NCBI GenBank assembly: GCA_030148165.1 | Contig: JASBTZ010000003.1 | Coordinates: forward strand, 868,001-932,000 | Reading direction: 5' to 3' | DNA: 64,000 nt | DNA from: Bacteroidota bacterium | Lineage (GTDB): Bacteria > Bacteroidota > Bacteroidia > Flavobacteriales_D > Crocinitomicaceae | In this document: in pieces, positions 1-9,174 of the stretch | Position numbering within the stretch: position 1 is the first letter of the stretch | Layout of the letters: every line of letters begins with the position of its first letter | The notes under the pieces: model-generated | What the model saw: only the letters and a program-made list of their open reading frames with translations | Told to the model about the DNA's origin: nothing | The model's database searches: none | Position numbers and translations under genes: made by a program

Positions 1-1237
1 TAACTGTATCATATTTAAGTTTAGATGCTCTCCTAAATCCAATTTTAATAGCATCAGAACCAATTAAACACTTTGAAGGTAATTTCTCTCCATCTTGCAA
101 CTTCTTTTTCTGTGCCTTTATTGATTCATTAGTAAGATGTATTAATTCCCTCGGAGAACAATTTCCATTTCCATCAGTTAACATGGAAATCATCCATTTG
201 AACGAATGCCTTTTATCCCCAGATGTAACTGTCTCCTCAAATATATTATTGAATAAATTGAGCTTTGCACCTTTGGACTTCTTGACGTCCTTCTTCTTTA
301 ATTTATAAAATTTAAGCAATGCCTCATTTTCTATCAATCTAGACATTAATAGATTAAAAAGAGAATCTTCATCCCATGAAATGTCATCATGTTTGGTTAT
401 ATGGCTTAACTCACGAAACCCTTTCTCAATAATTCTATTCCAGATATCGTCTCGTAAAAAAATTATCAATCGAATATTCTCGAATTCAAACAAATCGACA
501 TACACTTTGAATAATGCTCTCAACGCATTCACTTCAAGTTCCAAGCTCTCTAGAAACACAACGTCTAATCGATCAATGGATATCCAAACCCTATTGCCAT
601 TCTCAGCTAATGACTTATTTATTAGGTCATACAAATAGTTAATGGATACAATACCTTTATCCGCTTCAGCTGTAGAGGGTTCAGATAAAACAATATTGCA
701 ACTATAACTATCAAGGCCACCTACCTCATTGAAATTGATTTTCGGTTCAAATTGTGGATTGAAATTAAGAAGATAGTCTCTCACCATTCTTAACATTGAT
801 GGAAAGGTAAAACTTCTAGGCATAAGATTAGATTCTTGCAACTTTTGAACTACTTCCTTATAATATGCGTCGTCATACTTAAACTCCATTAACTTATTTA
901 CAAGAATTAAAATAAAATAAAGTTTCCAGATATGATTGAATTCTACTTCGCCTGTTGGAGGGTTTGTTTTTAAGTCTTTAAATGCTGCTCCTCCTCTTGG
1001 GTTAACCGCAGGTACTAGCAAAACGTCTTGTTCAAATAATTCATTACTACTAGACGTTAGGTAATTGTAGAGCGCACTCTTTCCTGACCCCTTACACCCA
1101 AATATCACATCAGTTTCATTCTCAATTATTCCATCCCAGATATAAGTCTTTTGGAAATATTTTTTAAGACCGTCTGTTTCATTTTCAGCAACTCTTGAAC
1201 CTGCCGATGTCTCTTTTATTACTTTACTATCACTCAT
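1..1237 (-). CDS. P-loop ATPase, Sll1717-like (3' end outside window)
   Basis: The frame stays open from an ATG through 412 codons to the window edge, so the C-terminus is missing. Residues 47-54 read GCKGSGKS, a clear Walker A motif, and residues 217-225 (VWISIDRLD) look like a Walker B strand with acidic residues. No signal peptide or membrane segment is visible. The layout of an N-terminal P-loop followed by a long helical region resembles the Sll1717-type P-loop ATPases, which often occur in accessory or defence-type loci; that family name is from memory. Base composition differs from its neighbour: positions 301-360 hold 12 G+C of 60, against 28 of 60 at 1861-1920 in thrS. This suggests recent acquisition. 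It is divergent from thrS. Role unknown; a defence or DNA-transaction ATPase is the best guess. Confidence 0.65.
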   Translation of the reverse strand, partial: MSDSKVIKETSAGSRVAENETDGLKKYFQKTYIWDGIIENETDVIFGCKGSGKSALYNYLTSSSNELFEQDVLLVPAVNPRGGAAFKDLKTNPPTGEVEFNHIWKLYFILILVNKLMEFKYDDAYYKEVVQKLQESNLMPRSFTFPSMLRMVRDYLLNFNPQFEPKINFNEVGGLDSYSCNIVLSEPSTAEADKGIVSINYLYDLINKSLAENGNRVWISIDRLDVVFLESLELEVNALRALFKVYVDLFEFENIRLIIFLRDDIWNRIIEKGFRELSHITKHDDISWDEDSLFNLLMSRLIENEALLKFYKLKKKDVKKSKGAKLNLFNNIFEETVTSGDKRHSFKWMISMLTDGNGNCSPRELIHLTNESIKAQKKKLQDGEKLPSKCLIGSDAIKIGFRRASKLKYDTV

Positions 1238-1304
1238 TTATGAATACCAATACAACGTTTTCTAATTCATTCGAAGACAATTTAGCCCAAATCATTGAAA
1301 TACC

Positions 1305-1312
1305 TATCTTTG
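1305..1312 (+). promoter_or_regulatory. Probable -7 promoter element for thrS operon
   Basis: TATCTTTG matches the Bacteroidota -7 consensus TAnnTTTG exactly and lies 25 bases before the thrS ATG. A weak -33 candidate (TTTAG) lies about 19 bases upstream at 1281-1285. Confidence 0.5.
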
Positions 1313-1337
1313 TCTTCTAAATTTTTGGAAGAAAAAC

Positions 1338-3281
1338 ATGATTAACATTACCCTACCAGATGGTTCTGTGAAGCAAGTCGAGAAAGGCACTACCTCGCTG
1401 GATATAGCGAGAGGTATCTCCGAAGGACTTGCCCGAAACGTCCTGGCTGCTAAGGTCAACGGCGAAGTAATTGATTCTATGCGTCCGATCAATGAGGATG
1501 CAACGCTTCAGTTACTCACCTGGAATGATCTGGAAGGTAAGTCAACCATGTGGCACTCCTCTGCTCACTTAATGGCAGAAGCGATCGAGTTCCATTATCC
1601 GGGTGTAAAACTCGCTATCGGACCTCCGATCAAAAATGGTTTTTACTACGATGTGGACTTTTTGGATCATACTTTTACAGACGCCGATCTACCGAAGATC
1701 GAGCAGAAAATGAAGGAGCTGGCCAAAGAAAAAAATGAGTTTATCCGTCAGGAAATTTCCAAGGAAGATGCTATCAAGTACTTCAAGGAAAAAGACGATG
1801 AATATAAATTGGAGTTGATCGATGGGCTGGAAGATGGTGAAATCACTTTCTATACCCAGGGTGAATTTACAGACCTTTGTCGTGGACCACACATTCCACA
1901 TACCGGTTACATCAAAGCCGTGAAGCTTACTTCCATTGCCGGCGCTTACTGGCGTGGAGATGAAAATCGAAAGCAGCTGACACGTGTTTACGGAATTACT
2001 TTCCCGAAGAGTTCAGAATTGTCTGAGTACCTGGAAAAGCTAGAATTGGCTAAGCAGCGTGACCACCGAAAGCTTGGAAAAGAATTGGAATTATTTACTT
2101 TCTCACAAAAGGTGGGACAAGGTCTTCCATTGTGGTTACCGAAAGGAGCTGCACTGAGAGAGAGACTGGAAAACTTCCTGAAGAAAGCACAGCGAAAGGC
2201 AGGATACGATCAGGTGATCTCTCCGCATATTGGTGGCAAGGAACTTTATGAAACTTCAGGGCATTACGCGAAGTACGGTAAGGATTCATTCCAGCCGATC
2301 AATACACCGGATGAGGGGGAAGAATTCTTGTTGAAACCCATGAATTGTCCACACCACTGTGAGATATACAAAGCATACCCACGCTCATACCGCGACCTTC
2401 CTTTGCGTTTTGCAGAATTCGGAACGGTATATCGTTACGAGCAGTCGGGAGAATTACACGGTCTGACTCGTGTTCGCGGATTTACGCAGGATGATGCACA
2501 CATCTTCTGCACGGCTGATCAGGTGAAAGATGAGTTTAAGAAGGTGATTGATCTGGTATTGTATATTTTCAAGACACTGGATTTCGAGAACTTTAAAGCG
2601 CAGGTATCCTTGAGAGATCCGGATAATCCGGACAAGTACATCGGTTCGGATGAGAACTGGGAGAAAGCAGAAAGAGCGATCATCGAAGCAACCAATGAGA
2701 AGGGACTTCCTAATGTTGTTGAATACGGCGAAGCCGCTTTCTACGGCCCGAAACTGGATTTCATGGTAGAAGATGCTTTGGGACGTGAATGGCAGCTGGG
2801 AACAATCCAGGTAGATTACAACCTTCCGGAACGCTTTGAGCTGGAGTATACAGGCGCTGATAATCAGAAGCATAGACCGGTAATGATCCACCGCGCACCA
2901 TTTGGATCGATGGAACGATTCGTAGCTGTTCTGTTGGAGCACTGTGCCGGAGAGTTTCCATTGTGGTTAATGACTGATCAGGTGGCGATTTTACCGATAA
3001 GTGACAAATACAACGAATACGCCGAAAACCTTTTGGAATTGCTAAAAAATTCCGATATTCGCGGATTCGTTGACGATCGTAACGAGAAGGTGGGTAAAAA
3101 GATCCGTGAAGCGGAGATGAGTAAGATACCTTTTATGTTGATCATCGGTGAACAGGAGGTTGAAAGCGATCAACTGGCTGTACGCAAGCATACTGAAGGA
3201 GATCAGGGGAAAATGAGTCCTGAAGAATTCATTAAAATGATCAACGATACGATAGAAAACGAATTAGCTAAAAACGATTAA
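1338..3281 (+). CDS. thrS: Threonine--tRNA ligase
   Basis: Class II aminoacyl-tRNA synthetase that attaches threonine to tRNA-Thr in the cytoplasm. The 647 residues show the normal order: TGS domain (about 1-62), the second additional or editing-type domain (to about 225), the catalytic core, and a C-terminal anticodon-binding domain (from about 540). The catalytic zinc ligands can be placed at C337 (in MNCPHH), H388 (in DDAHIF) and H518 (in HRAPFGS). Length is normal for the family. The ATG chosen gives the standard TGS start and follows a good -7 promoter element. There is no strong Shine-Dalgarno site, which is usual in this phylum. infC follows after 7 bases, so this is the first gene of a translation operon. 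Confidence 0.98.
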   Translation: MINITLPDGSVKQVEKGTTSLDIARGISEGLARNVLAAKVNGEVIDSMRPINEDATLQLLTWNDLEGKSTMWHSSAHLMAEAIEFHYPGVKLAIGPPIKNGFYYDVDFLDHTFTDADLPKIEQKMKELAKEKNEFIRQEISKEDAIKYFKEKDDEYKLELIDGLEDGEITFYTQGEFTDLCRGPHIPHTGYIKAVKLTSIAGAYWRGDENRKQLTRVYGITFPKSSELSEYLEKLELAKQRDHRKLGKELELFTFSQKVGQGLPLWLPKGAALRERLENFLKKAQRKAGYDQVISPHIGGKELYETSGHYAKYGKDSFQPINTPDEGEEFLLKPMNCPHHCEIYKAYPRSYRDLPLRFAEFGTVYRYEQSGELHGLTRVRGFTQDDAHIFCTADQVKDEFKKVIDLVLYIFKTLDFENFKAQVSLRDPDNPDKYIGSDENWEKAERAIIEATNEKGLPNVVEYGEAAFYGPKLDFMVEDALGREWQLGTIQVDYNLPERFELEYTGADNQKHRPVMIHRAPFGSMERFVAVLLEHCAGEFPLWLMTDQVAILPISDKYNEYAENLLELLKNSDIRGFVDDRNEKVGKKIREAEMSKIPFMLIIGEQEVESDQLAVRKHTEGDQGKMSPEEFIKMINDTIENELAKND

Positions 3282-3288
3282 ATACTTA

Positions 3289-3834
3289 ATGAGAAGACCT
3301 AAAAAGAAGTTTCAGAGACGCGAAGAGAAAATACTTCATCGCATTAATGAAAAGATTTACGCAAAAGAAATAAGACTTGTGATGGAGGGTAAAGAGCCCG
3401 AGGTCATGTCTACAGCTCAAGCGTTAAGAATGGCAGAGGATGAAGGTCTTGATTTAGTTGAAATATCGCCAAAAGCGGACCCTCCTGTTTGTAAGATACT
3501 GGACTATAAAAAGTTCCTTTACAACCAGAAGAAGAAGCAAAAAGAGTTAAAAGCGAAGCAGAGTAAGGTCGTACAGAAGGAAATCCGTTTCGGACCAAAC
3601 ACGGACGATCATGACTTCAACTTCAAATTGGCTCATGCGCGTAAGTTCCTCGAAGAAGGAAGTAAGCTGAAAGCTTATGTATTCTTCAAAGGACGTACGA
3701 TCGTTTTTAAAGACAGAGGAGAAATCCTTTTGTTGAGACTGGCACAAGAGCTCGCAGACGTTGGTGTTGTGGAGCAATTGCCAAGAATGGAAGGGAAGAA
3801 GATGAATATGATCATCAACCCGAAAAAGAAATAA
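3289..3834 (+). CDS. infC: Translation initiation factor IF-3
   Basis: IF-3 binds the 30S subunit, prevents premature joining of the 50S subunit and checks start-codon pairing. The 181 residues contain the N-terminal domain (about 10-80, with the INEKI segment and the [12 protein letters not shown] motif near its end), a basic lysine-rich linker, and the C-terminal domain ending in [17 protein letters not shown]. It starts with ATG rather than the AUU used in Escherichia coli, so the classic autoregulation through a rare start codon is not expected here. It lies 7 bases after thrS and about 94 bases before rpmI, the conserved thrS-infC-rpmI-rplT order. Confidence 0.97.
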   Translation: MRRPKKKFQRREEKILHRINEKIYAKEIRLVMEGKEPEVMSTAQALRMAEDEGLDLVEISPKADPPVCKILDYKKFLYNQKKKQKELKAKQSKVVQKEIRFGPNTDDHDFNFKLAHARKFLEEGSKLKAYVFFKGRTIVFKDRGEILLLRLAQELADVGVVEQLPRMEGKKMNMIINPKKK

Positions 3835-3853
3835 CGAAGTTATTGAAGACTAA

Positions 3854-3881
3854 GGGCCGTTCTGAAAAGAACGAATAGCCC
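3854..3881 (+). promoter_or_regulatory. Hairpin in infC-rpmI spacer, possible ribosomal-protein leader
   Basis: An inner stem GTTCT/AGAAC is capped by a GAAA tetraloop. An outer GGGC/GCCC stem is separated from it by an asymmetric internal loop (C on one side, GAATA on the other). No U tract follows, so this is not an intrinsic terminator. L20 is known to repress its own operon in Bacillus and E. coli through RNA structures resembling its 23S site; this irregular stem just before rpmI-rplT could play that part. The assignment is inference. Confidence 0.45.
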
Positions 3882-3928
3882 GAAGGAAATAAAGAAGCTG
3901 ATATAGAGGTAACTTAAAATTAAGAGAG

Positions 3929-4123
3929 ATGCCAAAAATGAAAACTAAATCCAGTGCAAAGAAGCGATTCACAATCACTGGAAGCGGTAAAATTAAAAGA
4001 AAGCATGCTTTTAAAAGTCACATTCTTACGAAGAAGACTAAAAAGCAGAAGCGAAATCTAACTCACTCAGGTTTGGTACACAAAGCTGATGAGAGTAACA
4101 TTAAAGATCAATTGTGCATCTAA
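3929..4123 (+). CDS. rpmI: 50S ribosomal protein L35
   Basis: A 64-residue, very basic protein starting [14 protein letters not shown] and containing the L35 signature around [16 protein letters not shown]. It belongs to the large ribosomal subunit. It lies between infC and rplT in the usual order and is preceded by a purine-rich AAGAGAG segment that can serve as a ribosome binding site. The length is normal for bacterial L35. Confidence 0.98.
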   Translation: MPKMKTKSSAKKRFTITGSGKIKRKHAFKSHILTKKTKKQKRNLTHSGLVHKADESNIKDQLCI

Positions 4124-4217
4124 GGTGCCATTGAGGTTTTATTAATTGTTTAACCAAGTAATGAGTAACTAAGCTATCTGAAACAGTGATGCACTCCTTA
4201 TTAAAAAACTAGAAATT

Positions 4218-4565
4218 ATGCCAAGATCAGTTAATCATGTAGCTTCAAGAGCGCGTCGTAAGAACGTGATGAAGCACGCCAAAGGTTACTTTGGAAGAAG
4301 AAAGAACGTTTGGACTGTTGCTAAGAACGCCGTTGAAAAAGGGTGGTTGTACGCATACGAAGGACGTAAACAAAAGAAAAGAAACTTCCGTTCACTTTGG
4401 ATCGCTCGAATTAACGCGGGTGCTCGTCAGAACGGAATGAGCTACTCTCAATTCATGGGCCTTGTTAACAAAAGTGATATGGAGCTGAACCGTAAAGTTC
4501 TTGCAGACCTTGCAATGAATCATCCGGAAGCATTCAAAGCTGTTGTTGACGCTGTGAAGAAATAA
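4218..4565 (+). CDS. rplT: 50S ribosomal protein L20
   Basis: A 115-residue, highly basic protein starting [24 protein letters not shown], the conserved L20 N-terminal extension that threads into 23S rRNA, followed by the globular domain containing [16 protein letters not shown]20 is needed early in 50S assembly and in other bacteria represses its own operon. It is the last gene of thrS-infC-rpmI-rplT and is followed by a strong terminator. The spacer from rpmI is about 94 bases, long enough to hold further control elements, although none is obvious. Confidence 0.98.
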   Translation: MPRSVNHVASRARRKNVMKHAKGYFGRRKNVWTVAKNAVEKGWLYAYEGRKQKKRNFRSLWIARINAGARQNGMSYSQFMGLVNKSDMELNRKVLADLAMNHPEAFKAVVDAVKK

Positions 4566-4590
4566 AAATTGAACTTCTATATCGCACGAA

Positions 4591-4621
4591 AGCCCCGATC
4601 AATGATCGGGGCTTTTTTTTT
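4591..4621 (+). terminator. Intrinsic terminator after rplT
   Basis: A perfect 10-bp stem AGCCCCGATC / GATCGGGGCT with a 3-base loop (AAT) is followed by a run of T. It ends the thrS operon and separates it from the convergent gene. Confidence 0.95.
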
Positions 4622-4643
4622 ATCTGTAAAGCCTACCAGGAAA

Positions 4644-6290
4644 CTATATTTTTAACAGGTTCTTCAGATCATCGGAACTCTTTATTTGATCCGTTACCTC
4701 CCTCATAGCGAATTCAGTCCTTTGACTAGAGTTCAGATCAATATCTTTGAACTTCTCTTCGTCCAGCATGTAAATCTTTTTGTCTTTCGTAAAAAGAAGA
4801 ACCACATTTCGACCATTTGGATCGCAGCTGATATAATTAGGATCAAAACTAAAAGAGGCATTGTAATTCAGATCCATCAAACAAGCCACTGAACCATTCG
4901 ATATTTTGTTTCCGGAAGCATCCTTGTATATCGGAAGAATATTTGCCACGGCACCCAAACGAAACACCTGGTCACAGTTGTAGACTCCGAAATCGGCAGA
5001 ATTCAATCCCCTGACTACCGAAGGATACGAATGACCCGGATCTCTTGAACCCTGACCAAGTAATGTGAAACTTCTATCCTGCACCATTCGCTTCCCTCGT
5101 CTTTGACTTTGCCCTTCAACAAATTCAATTGCAACCCAGTTGTTAATAAGGTATTCAGCTATTTGATTTTCATAACCTTCATTAATGTGAAGTTTTCTCT
5201 GTTCTGAAAATTCTTCATCAATTGCCTTTTTAATAAAGTCCGCCGAGTCTTTAACTAATTGCTCATACTTTCTCCAGCATCCAGCCCCCATTTTCATTTC
5301 AGTTTTCCCATCATCCAAAGTGGCTGAGTTGATCCAATCAGCACCAATCACTATGGGCATAACATTTATATCTACTGTCTCCGCAACTCGCTCGATAAGT
5401 TCTGCATCAGTCGCCTCGGAGTTTATGCCTTTTTCAGCTTCAGCCCCAAATTCGATCTCCTGGATCTTTTTCCATTCGCCTGTCTTATCATCCATTTTAT
5501 AGAAAGCGGCATCGTCCACAACTTTCGTACAATTAAAATCGATAAGCGCTGGCTTCTTCAACTTCAGCTCTTCCCCATTCTGTGACCCGCGAATTTCATA
5601 CATTCCAACAGAGCTGAAATTAAGTTTACTCTTTCCGTTATCATAGGTCATTGGCAAACCTGAAAAAGCGATCTCCGCCGGATCTCTGAACTCTCTATAA
5701 CTAAGCTCAAACTCACCTTGTATTGGTGTGCCATCTGCCTTTGTGACTGAGTTAGGAGCTATTGTTATTTTCGTACCTGAAGCATAGGTGAACGTACCAC
5801 CTTCTTCACAGGTGACCCTAAACGTAGTAGTTGATTTTGCGTAGGGTGATAACAGTTCTCCCACCGTTTGATGGTCTAATTTGTCAGCATAGTAAATTAC
5901 AAATCCGTGGAAGTAGGTATTAGCTACATTACGTGTCTTAGCTCCTGTTTGTTCGATCCAGCTCCAGCTAGGCTTATCTGATATTACCTGGGGAAAAATA
6001 CGTTTAAGCTCATTTACGCGTCGCTTGTTCAAAGCCTGCTGATTAAAATCCGGAGACTCACGATACTCTGTATAAACCAGATCAACATGATAGATGCGCT
6101 TATTACCCAATAGCTTCAGATCTTCCTGATCGATTATAAAGGGTTCCGCAAAATTGGTAGGTAGGATGATCACATCCTCTTCAAAAAATTCGTAACGGGA
6201 TATGCTCTTATCGTCGTGAACAATTCCTCCCGCCCATGATCCGCACGTGCAAACGAATACGATCATAATTAAGTTAAAAAGTGATTTCAT
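4644..6290 (-). CDS. Exported protein of unknown function
   Basis: A 548-residue protein with an N-terminal hydrophobic signal segment (about residues 4-21, small residues at the likely cleavage site SWAGG). The middle part around GTKITIAPNSVTKADGTPI and SYREFRDPAEIAFSGLPM looks like a beta-rich module that I recall in several uncharacterised exported proteins of Bacteroidota. No catalytic motif, sorting domain, lipobox or transmembrane anchor was seen. It stands alone: the terminator of the thrS operon faces its 3' end and a 156-base spacer lies upstream. Likely periplasmic or outer-membrane associated; function not assigned. Confidence 0.8.
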   Translation of the reverse strand: MKSLFNLIMIVFVCTCGSWAGGIVHDDKSISRYEFFEEDVIILPTNFAEPFIIDQEDLKLLGNKRIYHVDLVYTEYRESPDFNQQALNKRRVNELKRIFPQVISDKPSWSWIEQTGAKTRNVANTYFHGFVIYYADKLDHQTVGELLSPYAKSTTTFRVTCEEGGTFTYASGTKITIAPNSVTKADGTPIQGEFELSYREFRDPAEIAFSGLPMTYDNGKSKLNFSSVGMYEIRGSQNGEELKLKKPALIDFNCTKVVDDAAFYKMDDKTGEWKKIQEIEFGAEAEKGINSEATDAELIERVAETVDINVMPIVIGADWINSATLDDGKTEMKMGAGCWRKYEQLVKDSADFIKKAIDEEFSEQRKLHINEGYENQIAEYLINNWVAIEFVEGQSQRRGKRMVQDRSFTLLGQGSRDPGHSYPSVVRGLNSADFGVYNCDQVFRLGAVANILPIYKDASGNKISNGSVACLMDLNYNASFSFDPNYISCDPNGRNVVLLFTKDKKIYMLDEEKFKDIDLNSSQRTEFAMREVTDQIKSSDDLKNLLKI

Positions 6291-6446
6291 GATATTTAAT
6301 TTTAGTTGTTTATAATTGAATGTCAGAAATAGAAAAAGGTAACTCTGAATAATAATTCTGAGACTAACGTCACGCGCTGTACGCTAGTATTCACAATAGA
6401 CTCAAGATATTTTTCGAACTACAATGGTTGTAAGATGAACTGGAGT

Positions 6447-7268
6447 TTATCGCTCCGATTCCAGTATTTTAAATCGCTTTGATATGCGCTTCCATGTTCG
6501 TTTTGGCAACATTGGTTCAACGAGCTGACCCACATAGTTATCAGGAGTTTTTTCCTTGATCCCGAAGCGTTCGGGTTCTTTATCCGGACATATATATGTG
6601 CCAAATATGATGTCCATCAAGGGCGATATGTTGGCATAATTTCCTGCATCCCTATCCATATCATGATGCCAGTGGTGTAGCTCCGGAGCGCCAATCAACA
6701 TCCTGAGAGGTCCAACTGGTAAGCGAACATTGGAATGTATGTAAATCGCCCAAATTCCCCTAAATGCTATTACGACTGCCAATGTTTCCAATGGAAACCC
6801 AAGAATGAATGCTGGAAGATTGATCAGACCTACCGTATAAATGGAATCAAGCGGATGCTCACGATGAGCTGCTAACCAATCGAGGTGCCTGGCACTATGG
6901 TGGACCTTATGGAAACGCCACAGAAAATTGACCCGGTGCTGTAAGCGATGAGCCCAATAGATAATTAAATCGCTAAAAAAGATCACTTCAAAGGCTTGTA
7001 AATACCAGGCTTGTGATTGTACTAAGTGCTTAAAGACTAATGGAATTATCGAGCTCAAATATTCACTGAAGTAATCAAGGGTCCAGATTACCAGACCGCT
7101 CCATAATAGATATTGCCCGAGAAAAAAGCAAAGATCGAGGATCCAATTTGGCCGAAAAATCTTTTGATTCCGTTTAGCTGGAAATACGAGCTCCATAGGA
7201 ACGAATACGATCGCCAAAAAAAGAAGGCTGATACCAGTCGCCTCGAGCATATCCCAGATATATTCCAT
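6447..7268 (-). CDS. Fatty acid hydroxylase / sterol desaturase superfamily protein
   Basis: A 273-residue integral membrane enzyme with the histidine clusters that bind the di-iron centre: HRLQH, HKVHHS, HREH and ELHHWHHD, in the spacing typical of the fatty acid hydroxylase superfamily. Hydrophobic segments precede the first cluster (about residues 10-30 and 45-65) and recur mid-protein. Members hydroxylate or desaturate lipid chains using oxygen; the substrate here cannot be deduced. It starts 4 bases after the stop of the upstream membrane-anchored protein, so the two are probably co-transcribed. Confidence 0.9.
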   Translation of the reverse strand: MEYIWDMLEATGISLLFLAIVFVPMELVFPAKRNQKIFRPNWILDLCFFLGQYLLWSGLVIWTLDYFSEYLSSIIPLVFKHLVQSQAWYLQAFEVIFFSDLIIYWAHRLQHRVNFLWRFHKVHHSARHLDWLAAHREHPLDSIYTVGLINLPAFILGFPLETLAVVIAFRGIWAIYIHSNVRLPVGPLRMLIGAPELHHWHHDMDRDAGNYANISPLMDIIFGTYICPDKEPERFGIKEKTPDNYVGQLVEPMLPKRTWKRISKRFKILESER

Positions 7269-7272
7269 TCTA

Positions 7273-7725
7273 TTAGTTGTTCTTTTTATCGGTCGAATCT
7301 GTAGCCCCCCTTTTAAGATACTCGATTAACATGGAATCATTGCTCTTCCAAAGACTTTCCCGGTCTCTATCAATCACATATCCAGACTTTGAGCTATACA
7401 TATACACCTTTTGCTTTTTATTCTCTTCACCTTCTTTCCGATGATATTCTTCTATAAGTTTATGATAAATGGTAGAATCAAACTTAAATTTAGCTTGATC
7501 ACTAATAATCATTGATTTCGATGATGGCATTAAAGCTTCTTCCCTGATTACAGTATCCAGTATTGTCACAGAGTCCTCCTGGTTATTTTTAATTACTGTT
7601 CCGTTTGGATCAATGTGTAAATAATCACTACTTCTACCTATGAACCCTCCTTTATAAGCAACGAAGAGTACAATCAGCGTTAAGAATGAGACCAATGTGA
7701 AACCCTGAATCAATCGCTTTTTCAT
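7273..7725 (-). CDS. Small membrane-anchored protein of unknown function
   Basis: A 150-residue protein with one N-terminal hydrophobic helix (about residues 7-27) and a hydrophilic, charged remainder likely to face the periplasm. I do not recognise a family. Its stop lies 4 bases before the start of the fatty acid hydroxylase-type gene, suggesting a two-gene operon, perhaps linked to membrane lipid modification; that link is inference from spacing only. Confidence 0.7.
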   Translation of the reverse strand: MKKRLIQGFTLVSFLTLIVLFVAYKGGFIGRSSDYLHIDPNGTVIKNNQEDSVTILDTVIREEALMPSSKSMIISDQAKFKFDSTIYHKLIEEYHRKEGEENKKQKVYMYSSKSGYVIDRDRESLWKSNDSMLIEYLKRGATDSTDKKNN

Positions 7726-7844
7726 TAGACTTAAATTAGTTCTTAAGACTACAACTGCAGTAACGCAAGGTTCAATAATTATTGCTGATTCACAAGCAGA
7801 AAAGCTTAATATATCTTAATAGGCCGGCACTTAAATTAGAAACA

Positions 7845-9089
7845 TCATTCAAACACTACCCGTTCAATGTACACATGAAATCCTGAATAATCTTTGACAA
7901 AGTAAAGACCGGCAAGTCCTTCAACTTCTAAAGAAACACTCTTGCTATTGACGGATGAGAACTGCTTCACACTTCTTCCTGATAAGTCTACTATTTCAAC
8001 TGCGTCAATTGATTGGTTATTATGTTCAATGTTTAACTCACCGTTTGATGGGTTCGGATAAACTTGAATATCACTGGAGACCTTCTCTTTCTGCAAGCTT
8101 AAAATATCCCCCCGATTGGTATAAAGGTTACCCAAGCTGTCATACGTGTATGCGATATCTCCTTCGAACATTCTAACATATATAAAATCGGTGGTGTCCG
8201 GAGCATTCACCTGCATCCAATTCATTCCATAATCACTAGTTCTAAGAATTGTTCCTGCATCGCCTACCGCAAATCCGATTCCATCACTGGCAACTTCTAT
8301 TGATTTCAACACCATGGCAGGATTAGAGTGTGCTGTATTCCAACTCGTACCTTTATCAGAACTATACATTATTAAACCGTTAGTTCCTGTAACAAATAGA
8401 ATGGAATCTTCAAATGAGAACACCTCATGGAGAATTGTGTTCTGAACGAGAAGAACTTCATTCCAACTTAATCCTTCATTGTCAGATTTTAAAACCAATG
8501 CGTCCGTTTCTGTACTATCCGAACATGCTAAAAAGATTGTTGAGTCTATTAGCTGAATTTTAGGCTTTATTGAATAGTTTTTAAACTTATAAGCCGTTGT
8601 GATGTACGTTGTTTGCCATTGGTCGCCAACTGAAAAATAGGATTCTGTATTAGGTGGGGGTAGTGAGAATGCACTGTACGTTGTCCATGGATCCTTATAA
8701 TAAAACGAACCATTTAAAGCCATGCCACCCGCGGGAATCGTATACCATGTTTGACCACCATCGTTTGTTCTCATAGCATAAATTGATGATAGATTGGACA
8801 ATGCAATTGCGCCTTCTAAAGGTGTTTTAAAATGAGATCGATAAGCACCACAACACCCGTTTTGTCCCACTTCCACATAAATATTATAGAAGTTCTGAAA
8901 ATAATCAGTTGACTGTTTCAGCATTGCTGTAGTTCCATGGTAACCACCTGGTCCTCCATCTATTTTTCTACCAAGTGACACGTCGTCAATAGTTAAGCTA
9001 ATTCCCGGAGATGAAATATATTCCCACGTAATTTGAGCTCTACTCGAAAAACTACAGATAAAGAATAATATGAAGGTTAAATTCTTCAT
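7845..9089 (-). CDS. T9SS-secreted beta-propeller (YCF48/BNR-like) protein
   Basis: A 414-residue protein with a signal peptide (about 1-18, ending FSSRAQ) and a type A T9SS sorting domain over the last 75 residues, beginning VYPNPSNGELNI and ending ERVVFE. Between them are repeated segments such as YAMRTNDGGQTWYTI, LKSDNEGLSWNEV, MYSSDKGTSWNTA and LRTSDYGMNWMQV. These are Asp-box/YCF48-type blades of a beta-propeller. It should be exported by Sec, then moved across the outer membrane by T9SS and released or attached at the surface. Adhesion or sialidase-like roles are possible, but no active-site evidence was found. Confidence 0.88.
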   Translation of the reverse strand: MKNLTFILFFICSFSSRAQITWEYISSPGISLTIDDVSLGRKIDGGPGGYHGTTAMLKQSTDYFQNFYNIYVEVGQNGCCGAYRSHFKTPLEGAIALSNLSSIYAMRTNDGGQTWYTIPAGGMALNGSFYYKDPWTTYSAFSLPPPNTESYFSVGDQWQTTYITTAYKFKNYSIKPKIQLIDSTIFLACSDSTETDALVLKSDNEGLSWNEVLLVQNTILHEVFSFEDSILFVTGTNGLIMYSSDKGTSWNTAHSNPAMVLKSIEVASDGIGFAVGDAGTILRTSDYGMNWMQVNAPDTTDFIYVRMFEGDIAYTYDSLGNLYTNRGDILSLQKEKVSSDIQVYPNPSNGELNIEHNNQSIDAVEIVDLSGRSVKQFSSVNSKSVSLEVEGLAGLYFVKDYSGFHVYIERVVFE

Positions 9090-9125
9090 TATTATCCAAT
9101 ATAACGCTTATAAATTGAAATGGTT

Positions 9126-9151
9126 GAAAAAAGGCCGGCACATGGCCGACC
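9126..9151 (-). terminator. Intrinsic terminator (minus strand)
   Basis: Read on the minus strand, GGTCGGC and GCCGGCC form a 7-bp stem (one G-U pair) around a 5-base loop and are followed by TTTTTT. It would end transcription of the tandem T9SS paralogues. Confidence 0.75.
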
Positions 9152-9174
9152 CTTTCCGAACAGTAGTTAGTCTC

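Noticed and set aside
381-638. Open frame on the plus strand inside the left-edge ATPase
   Set aside because: It is the antisense shadow of a frame with a clear P-loop motif; low-complexity Ser/Asn-rich product.
2454-2942. Long open frame antisense to thrS
   Set aside because: It lies fully inside a certain gene, has no recognisable domain and follows the codon pattern of thrS read backwards.
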